Below, piece after piece: positions 58,374 to 64,000 of a DNA stretch of 64,000 nucleotides. Origin of the DNA: Microbacterium sp. Root180 (GTDB lineage Bacteria > Actinomycetota > Actinomycetes > Actinomycetales > Microbacteriaceae); NCBI RefSeq assembly GCF_001428485.1, contig NZ_LMHS01000001.1, positions 434,404 to 498,403 of the forward strand, read 5' to 3'. Both the position numbers and the translations under genes were made by a program. The notes below the pieces were generated by a model. It made no database searches. It was given only the letters and a program-made list of their open reading frames with translations, and was not told where the DNA came from. The stretch's first letter is position 1; each line of letters begins with the position of its first letter.

Positions 58374-59138
58374 GTGACGATGGAATCCCTGCCCGACCTC
58401 GCCGACTACGACGCCGTGCTGTTCGATCTGGACGGTGTGCTCACTCCCACCGCCGAGGTGCACATGCACGCGTGGGAGTCGATGTTCACCGAGCTCTTCA
58501 CGGCGTGGGAGATCAGCCCGCCGTACACCGAGCGGGACTACTTCGACCATCTCGACGGGAAGAAACGCTACGACGGCGTCGCCGCGCTGCTGCGCTCGCG
58601 CGACGTCGAGGTCCCGTGGGGCGATCCGTCGGACCCCGTCAGCGCCGACACCGTGTGCGGCATCGGCAATCGGAAGAACGTCGTCTTCGAGCGCGTGCTG
58701 CGCGCCGACGGCATCGCGCCGTACCCCGGCTCGCTCGCGCTGCTGGATGCGCTGGCCGCAGCAGGCACGACCGTCGCGGTCGTGTCGAGCTCCAAGAACG
58801 CCGAAGAGGTCCTGCGGGCCGCCGGCATCCGCGATCGCTTCGCCGTCGTGATGGACGGCGTCATCGCCGAGCGCGACCATCTCGCATCCAAGCCCGCACC
58901 GGACGTGTTCGTCGAAGCCGCGCGCATGCTCGGCGTCGATCCCGGCCGCAGCGCCGCCGTCGAGGACGCGCTGAGCGGCGTGGCCTCGGCCGTCGCCGGG
59001 AAGTTCTCCCTCGTCGTCGGCGTCGATCGCGGCGCCGGAGATGAGGCCCTGCGTCATGTCGGGGCCCACATCGTGGTCAAAGATCTGGCGGAGTTCATCG
59101 CCGCCCCCACCGAAGCCTCCGAGGAGCCCACCGCATGA
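58374..59138 (+). CDS. HAD-family beta-phosphoglucomutase-like hydrolase
   Basis: A 254-aa HAD superfamily enzyme. Motif I is VLFDLDGVLTPTAEVH (nucleophile and acid-base Asp), then VVSSSKNAEEVLRAAGI and motif III/IV with SKPAPDVFVEAARMLGVDPGRSAAVEDALSGV. The cap insert (HLDGKKRYDGVAALL) is typical of the beta-phosphoglucomutase branch. It isomerises beta-glucose-1-phosphate to glucose-6-phosphate. The next gene (4-bp overlap) is a GH65 phosphorylase making beta-glucose-1-phosphate, so the pair degrades an alpha-glucoside. The start is GTG 58374 after TACGCT. Confidence 0.9.
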   Translation: MTMESLPDLADYDAVLFDLDGVLTPTAEVHMHAWESMFTELFTAWEISPPYTERDYFDHLDGKKRYDGVAALLRSRDVEVPWGDPSDPVSADTVCGIGNRKNVVFERVLRADGIAPYPGSLALLDALAAAGTTVAVVSSSKNAEEVLRAAGIRDRFAVVMDGVIAERDHLASKPAPDVFVEAARMLGVDPGRSAAVEDALSGVASAVAGKFSLVVGVDRGAGDEALRHVGAHIVVKDLAEFIAAPTEASEEPTA

Positions 59139-61654
59139 TCGATCGCGATCGCTTCCCCGTCGACCCCTGGCGCCTGGTCGAGACCGAGTTCGATCTCGAG
59201 GACGTCGGCGTGACCGAGACGCTGTTCGCCGTGGGCAACGGCTACCTCGGGATGCGCGGAAATCACCCTGAGGGCCGCCACGCGCAGGAGCACGGCACGT
59301 TCGTCAACGGGTTCCACGAGACGTTCCCGATCCGTCACGCCGAACAGGCGTACGGGTTCGCCGAGGTCGGCCAGACGATCATCAACGCGCCCGACGCGAA
59401 GGTGATGCGGGTCTACGTCGACGACGAGCCGCTCTCGCTCGATCTGGCGGACGTGCGCGAGTACGAGCGGGTGCTCGACATGCGCGACGGCGTCCTGCGC
59501 CGCCACATCCTGTGGGTGACGCCGTCGGGCAAGGACGTGCGGATCGACTTCGAGCGGATGGTGTCCTTCGAGGAGAAGCACCTCGCGATCATGACCCTCG
59601 AGGTGACCGTCCTCAACGCCGACGCTCCGGTGACGATCAGCTGCCAGCTGCTGAACCGGCAGGACGGCGAGGACGTGTACGGCGGGATGCCCGCCAGCCC
59701 CAAGCGGGCGGGATTCGATCCGCGCAAGACCGAGAAGCTCAATGAGCGGGTGCTCGAGCCTCAGGAGTTCTGGCAGGACGGCGACCGGTCTGCCCTGTCG
59801 TACCGGGTGGCGGAATCGGGCATGACGATCGCCGTGGTCGCCGACCACATCATCGACACCGAGAACGAGTACGACTCGCGCTACCTCAGCGAGCAGGACA
59901 TCGCCAAGAACGTCTTCCGCGTGCAGGCGAAGGCCGGGGTGCCGGTGAGGGTCACGAAGATCGTGAGCTACCACACGTCGCGCGGGGTGCCCGCGCGCGA
60001 GATCGTCGACCGGGGCCGCCGTGCACTGGACCGCGCGCGCGGCATCGGAGTCCCGGCGCTCTTCGCCGCGCAGCGGGCGTGGCTCGACGGCTTCTGGGAG
60101 CGCTCGGACGTGCGCATCGGCGGCCACGACGACCTGCAGCAGGCCACACGCTGGTGCCTCTTCCAGCTCGCGCAGGCCTCGGCGCGCGCGGACGGCCAGG
60201 GCGTTCCCGCGAAGGGCATGACGGGCTCGGGGTACAGCGGGCACTACTTCTGGGACACCGAGATCTACGTGCTGCCGTTCCTCGCGTACACGACCCCGCT
60301 GTGGGCGCGCAACGCGCTGCGGATGCGGTACCTGATGCTGCCCGCGGCCCGCAAGCGCGCCTTCCAGCTCAACGAGCACGGCGCGCTGTTCCCGTGGCGG
60401 ACGATCAACGGTGAGGAGGCATCCGCCTACTACGCCGCCGGCACGGCGCAGTACCACATCAACGCCGACGTGAGCTTCGCCATGGCCAAGTACGTGCGGG
60501 CCACCGACGACGTCGAGTTCCTGCACCGCGAGGGTGTGGACATCGCCGTCGAGACGGCCCGCCTCTGGGCGACCCTCGGCTTCTGGCGTTCGGTCGACGG
60601 GGCGGGGGAGGAGACCTTCCACATCCACGGCGTCACCGGTCCCGACGAGTACACCACCGTCGTCAACGACAACCTGTTCACCAATGTGATGGCGCGCTTC
60701 AACCTGCGCTTCGCCGCCCGCACCGTGCGCGAGATGGCGGAGCTCGACGGCGAGGACTACCGCAAGATGGTCGACCGCCTCGGCCTGGATCCCGCCGAGC
60801 CCGAGGGCTGGGAACGCGCCGCCGAGGCGATGCACATCCCCTTCAGCTCGGCCCTGGGCATCCATCCGCAGGACCACGTGTTCCTCGAGCGCGAGATCTG
60901 GGACCTCGAGAACACCCCCGCCGACAAGCATCCGCTCCTGCTGCACTTCCACCCGCTGGTGATCTACCGCTACCAGGTGCTCAAGCAGGCCGACGTCGTG
61001 CTCGCGCTGTTCCTGCAGGGCAACCACTTCTCGGACGAGGACAAGCTCGCCGACTTCGAGTACTACGACCCGCTGACCACGGGTGACTCCACGCTGTCGG
61101 CCGTCGTGCAGTCGATCCTCGCCGCCGAGGTCGGATATCAGGAGCTCGCGCTGGAGTACTTCCGCCAGTCGATCTTCGTCGACCTCGCCGACCTGCATCA
61201 CAACGCCGCCGACGGCGTCCACGTCGCCTCCGCCGGCGGCGTGTGGACCGCGCTCGTGTCGGGGTTCGGCGGCATGCGCGACCACTTCGGCGAGCTCTCG
61301 TTCGATCCCCGGCTGCCTGCGGACTGGCCAGAACTGGCCTTCGTGCTGCACTGGCACGGCACCCGTCTGCAGATCACCGTCACCCGCGAAGAGCTGCGCG
61401 TCGCGGCCAGCGACGGCGACCCCGTCGGCTTCAGCGTCCGCGGAACCGGTTACGTCGTGGGCGCCGGCGAGGAGGTCGTCGTGCGCCTCGAGGGCCAGGG
61501 CCGCGTGATCCCCGGACGCCCGACGCTGCGGCAGCTGACCGATGTGAAGCGAGAGGACGGCTCGTACCTGTCGGCGTCGGTGCCCAGCGTGACCACGTCG
61601 ATCCCGATCGTCGTCGGCCTTGCCGACCTCGAACACGGCGCGGACGCACTGTGA
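59135..61654 (+). CDS. GH65-family glycoside phosphorylase (trehalose/kojibiose/maltose type)
   Basis: An 839-aa GH65 enzyme. The N-terminal beta-sandwich (residues 1-280) includes FAVGNGYLGMRGNHPEG. The catalytic (alpha/alpha)6 barrel has FHIHGVTGPDEYTTVVNDNLFTN with catalytic acid Glu505, and GSGYSGHYFWDTEIYVLPFLAYTTP. GH65 phosphorylases split alpha-linked disaccharides with Pi to beta-glucose-1-phosphate, consistent with the adjacent beta-PGM. Which disaccharide cannot be told. The ATG overlaps the beta-PGM stop. Confidence 0.93.
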   Translation: MIDRDRFPVDPWRLVETEFDLEDVGVTETLFAVGNGYLGMRGNHPEGRHAQEHGTFVNGFHETFPIRHAEQAYGFAEVGQTIINAPDAKVMRVYVDDEPLSLDLADVREYERVLDMRDGVLRRHILWVTPSGKDVRIDFERMVSFEEKHLAIMTLEVTVLNADAPVTISCQLLNRQDGEDVYGGMPASPKRAGFDPRKTEKLNERVLEPQEFWQDGDRSALSYRVAESGMTIAVVADHIIDTENEYDSRYLSEQDIAKNVFRVQAKAGVPVRVTKIVSYHTSRGVPAREIVDRGRRALDRARGIGVPALFAAQRAWLDGFWERSDVRIGGHDDLQQATRWCLFQLAQASARADGQGVPAKGMTGSGYSGHYFWDTEIYVLPFLAYTTPLWARNALRMRYLMLPAARKRAFQLNEHGALFPWRTINGEEASAYYAAGTAQYHINADVSFAMAKYVRATDDVEFLHREGVDIAVETARLWATLGFWRSVDGAGEETFHIHGVTGPDEYTTVVNDNLFTNVMARFNLRFAARTVREMAELDGEDYRKMVDRLGLDPAEPEGWERAAEAMHIPFSSALGIHPQDHVFLEREIWDLENTPADKHPLLLHFHPLVIYRYQVLKQADVVLALFLQGNHFSDEDKLADFEYYDPLTTGDSTLSAVVQSILAAEVGYQELALEYFRQSIFVDLADLHHNAADGVHVASAGGVWTALVSGFGGMRDHFGELSFDPRLPADWPELAFVLHWHGTRLQITVTREELRVAASDGDPVGFSVRGTGYVVGAGEEVVVRLEGQGRVIPGRPTLRQLTDVKREDGSYLSASVPSVTTSIPIVVGLADLEHGADAL

Positions 61655-61694
61655 GCCGGGGTCGGATGTCGGTCCTTCGCCGTAGGCTGTGGGG

Positions 61695-63827
61695 GTGACC
61701 ACCGCCCTCTACCGCCGCTACCGGCCCGAGTCGTTCGGCGAGATGATCGGCCAGTCGCAGGTCACGGAGCCGCTCATGACGGCCCTGCGCGGCGACCGCG
61801 TCGGGCATGCGTATCTGTTCTCGGGCCCGCGCGGCTGCGGCAAGACGACCTCGGCGCGCATCCTCGCGCGCTGCCTCAACTGCGCGAAGGGGCCGACCGA
61901 CACTCCGTGCGGCACCTGCGACAGCTGCATCGAACTCGGGCGCGGCGGCGGCGGGTCGCTCGACGTCGTCGAGATCGACGCCGCCAGCCACAACGGCGTC
62001 GACGACGCCCGCGATCTGCGCGAGCGAGCGGTGTTCGCTCCCGCGCGCGACCGCTTCAAGATCTTCATCCTCGACGAGGCGCACATGGTCACGCCGCAGG
62101 GCTTCAACGCCCTGCTCAAGCTGGTCGAGGAGCCCCCCGACCACGTGAAGTTCATCTTCGCCACGACCGAGCCCGAGAAGGTCATCGGCACGATCCGCTC
62201 GCGCACGCACCACTACCCGTTCCGGCTGGTGCCTCCGGCGGCGATGCTCGAGTACGTGCAGTCGCTGTGCGAGCAGGAGGGCGTCGAGGTCGAGGCCGGC
62301 GTGCTGCCGCTCGTCGTGCGAGCCGGCGGCGGGTCGCCGCGAGACACCCTTTCGCTGCTCGACCAGCTCATCGCAGGGTCCGAAGAGGGGCGCGTGCGCT
62401 ACGAGCGCGCGGTCGCGCTCCTCGGGTACACCCACGCCGAGCTGCTCGACGAGGTCGTGGACGCCTTCGCCGCGAGCGACGCCTCGGCCGCTTTCACCGC
62501 GATCGACCGCGTGGTGCAGACCGGGCAGGACCCCCGCCGCTTCGTCGACGACCTGCTCGAACGACTGCGCGACCTCATCGTCGTGTCGGCGACGGGCCAG
62601 GGAGCGGCGGCTGTGCTGCGCGGCGTCTCGGCCGAAGACCTCCTGCGCATGCAGCGTCAGGCAGATGCGTTCGGCACGGCGCGCCTCTCCGTCATCGCCG
62701 ACCTCGTCATCGCGACGCTCGACGACATGACCGGCGCCACGTCACCGCGTCTTCAGCTCGAGCTCATGGTCGCTCGCGTGATGGCGAGGGGAGCGGGCGC
62801 CGCGTCCCTGCCCGCGCCGGTCGTGCCCGTGGAGCGTGCCGCCGCCGTGGTCGAACGCGGCCCGGCGCCTGCCGCGCGTCCGGTGGCCGCCGCTGCACCG
62901 GCTCCGGCGGCGATGCCCGCAGAGCAGCCGGACTCCGCCCCGGAACCCGTGGACGTCGCGCCGGAGCCCGAGGAGGAGCCCGAGCCGGAGCAGGTCGCTG
63001 CTGCGCCCGAATCGTCGGCAGCCGCGCCCGAATCGGCCGCCGACGAGCCCGTGCCATCGGGCCCGGTGACGGCGCAGCGCATGCGCGATGCGTGGCCCGA
63101 AGTGCTCGCGAGACTCGAAGACCTCAGCCGCGCGTCGTGGCTGCTCGCCTCGAACGCCGAGGTCGCCGGACTCGACGACGACGTGCTGACCCTGTCGTTC
63201 GCGAGTCAGGCCGACGTCACCAAGTTCAAGCAGCGCGCGGCCGGCGGTGGTCCGAGCGAAGACCTTCGACAGGCGATCCTGGCGGTGCTCGGCATCCGCG
63301 TGAAGTACCTCGCGAAGCACGACGGCCCGGCCGCCCCGCCTTCCCCGCCCGCCGCCCCGCCTGCCGCCCCGTCGGCACCTGTCCGGCCCGCCGCAGCGCG
63401 CGCGTCCGCCCCTGCGGCTGCGGCGCCCGTGACCGAGTGGGCGGTCGCGCCCATCCCGACCGATGCCGACGCGCCGCCGCCCGATCCCGGTCCCGCCGCG
63501 ATGTCGGCGCTCGGCCAGTTCGCCGTCGATGACGAGCCCGAAGACGCCGCGCGCGCCCGCGTCGCGACGCTGGCGCCCGCTCGGGAGGGCGAGGTGCTGC
63601 GCGCCGCCGACGTCGAGCCGTCGATCGAGGTCGACGACGAGGACGACGAGGGAGCGGATGCCGCGACCGACACCCCGGTGCCGCCCGTGGTCGCACCGCC
63701 GCTGCCCCCGGTCGCGTCGACGCGCAACGACGGCGTGCAGCGCTACGGCGAAGCCGTCGTGCGTCAGGTTCTGGGCGCCACGTTCGTGCGGGAAGAGCCC
63801 TACGAGCCCCCGACGAGGTTCAACTAG
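61695..63827 (+). CDS. dnaX: DNA polymerase III subunits gamma/tau
   Basis: A 710-aa clamp-loader ATPase. The P-loop is FSGPRGCGKTTSAR (Gly44-Lys50), the zinc module is Cys63, Cys72, Cys75 and Cys78, Walker B reads FILDEAHM, and sensor I is IFATTEPEKVI. From about residue 370 the chain becomes Ala/Pro/Glu-rich and disordered, with a conserved block VTAQRMRDAWPEVLARLEDLSRASWLLASNAEVAG. GTG 61695 is chosen since TAGGCT ends 6 nt upstream. recR follows after 3 bp. Confidence 0.96.
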   Translation: MTTALYRRYRPESFGEMIGQSQVTEPLMTALRGDRVGHAYLFSGPRGCGKTTSARILARCLNCAKGPTDTPCGTCDSCIELGRGGGGSLDVVEIDAASHNGVDDARDLRERAVFAPARDRFKIFILDEAHMVTPQGFNALLKLVEEPPDHVKFIFATTEPEKVIGTIRSRTHHYPFRLVPPAAMLEYVQSLCEQEGVEVEAGVLPLVVRAGGGSPRDTLSLLDQLIAGSEEGRVRYERAVALLGYTHAELLDEVVDAFAASDASAAFTAIDRVVQTGQDPRRFVDDLLERLRDLIVVSATGQGAAAVLRGVSAEDLLRMQRQADAFGTARLSVIADLVIATLDDMTGATSPRLQLELMVARVMARGAGAASLPAPVVPVERAAAVVERGPAPAARPVAAAAPAPAAMPAEQPDSAPEPVDVAPEPEEEPEPEQVAAAPESSAAAPESAADEPVPSGPVTAQRMRDAWPEVLARLEDLSRASWLLASNAEVAGLDDDVLTLSFASQADVTKFKQRAAGGGPSEDLRQAILAVLGIRVKYLAKHDGPAAPPSPPAAPPAAPSAPVRPAAARASAPAAAAPVTEWAVAPIPTDADAPPPDPGPAAMSALGQFAVDDEPEDAARARVATLAPAREGEVLRAADVEPSIEVDDEDDEGADAATDTPVPPVVAPPLPPVASTRNDGVQRYGEAVVRQVLGATFVREEPYEPPTRFN

Positions 63828-63830
63828 TCC

Positions 63831-64000
63831 ATGTATGACGGCATCGTCCAAGACCTGATCGACGAGTTCGGGCGTCTTCCCGGCATCGGGCCGAAGTCCG
63901 CTCAGCGGATCACGTTCCACATCCTGCAGACCCCCAACTTCGACGTCTCGCACCTCGCCCAGCTCCTCGCCGAGGTGCGCGAGAAGGTGCGCTTCTGCGA
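63831..64000 (+). CDS. recR: Recombination protein RecR (partial)
   Basis: The first 56 codons of RecR: MYDGIVQDLIDEFGRLPGIG, then PKSAQRITFHILQ with the helix-hairpin-helix, and EVREKVRFC starting the Cys4 zinc finger. RecR, with RecF/RecO, loads RecA at gaps. It starts 3 bp after dnaX and is cut by the window end; the dnaX-recR order is common in bacteria. Confidence 0.96.
   Translation, partial: MYDGIVQDLIDEFGRLPGIGPKSAQRITFHILQTPNFDVSHLAQLLAEVREKVRFC

Noticed and set aside
59054..61702. 882-aa minus-strand ORF opposite the GH65 gene
   Set aside because: It is antisense to a clear GH65 enzyme with catalytic Glu505, and its sequence is low-complexity His/Val/Arg/Asp-rich.
1..64000. CRISPR arrays, prophage, rRNA or insertion sequences
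   Set aside because: No regularly spaced repeats with spacers, phage structural genes, rRNA motifs or transposases were found on either strand.

Overview
The window is chromosomal DNA from a high-GC actinobacterium, most likely a Microbacterium or close Microbacteriaceae relative. This is inferred from the very GC-rich third codon positions, the frequent GTG starts, the leaderless -10-type TANNNT signals 6-8 nt before start codons, and actinobacterial families such as DUF222/HNH, DUF2510, TgpA/DUF58/MoxR and a DosRS-like pair. I see no rRNA, prophage, insertion sequence or CRISPR array. There is one tRNA (Ser, GGA) and the 4.5S SRP RNA.

Layout. 1-3367 (minus): cytochrome bd oxidase genes cydA-cydB and the 5' part of cydD, preceded by two identical 15-bp palindromes 21 bp apart. 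3593-6184: molybdenum-cofactor genes moaA and fdhD, converging on an Fe-S-type (SufR-like) regulator. 6471-13887: a small membrane protein, Dps, TrhO, a serine hydrolase diverging from a PadR repressor, a membrane-anchored sulfite-oxidase-family protein, a GGCT-fold protein, a DUF2510 protein and a Y-family polymerase. 13993-31043: mainly housekeeping and stress genes (SRPBCC, cold shock, GyrI-like, PadR, ABC1 kinase, quinone reductase, MsrA/MsrB, NYN, HNH, lytic transglycosylase, Nudix, glycosylase-like, VOC, LLM flavoprotein, bifunctional nuclease, MalY-type aminotransferase).

31142-36557 is a metal/arsenic region: an EamA transporter with a His-rich tail, then an aquaporin-type channel with its ArsR, a flavoprotein monooxygenase, an ArsN1-like acetyltransferase, an ArsR-ArsC fusion and a free ArsC. 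No ArsB or Acr3 pump is present in the island.

36582-48542 looks like a compact DosR-type redox/hypoxia dormancy regulon. It holds alcohol dehydrogenase, P-type ATPase, flavodoxin, PEP synthase, a tandem universal stress protein, a DosR-like response regulator, a DosS-like GAF kinase, two pyridoxamine-oxidase-fold proteins, a spermidine-synthase-like protein and a previously uncalled 56-aa protein. Six intergenic copies of GGGACNTTCGNCCC, the known mycobacterial DosR-box pattern, sit 56-127 nt upstream of its genes. With the cyd operon nearby, the window is rich in genes for low-oxygen life.

48673-49404: a YefM/YoeB toxin-antitoxin pair beside tRNA-Ser. 49430-53964: the moxR-DUF58-tgpA operon. 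54133-64000: ffs, a Nudix hydrolase, pta-ackA, a sugar-phosphomutase/GH65 phosphorylase pair, dnaX and the start of recR.
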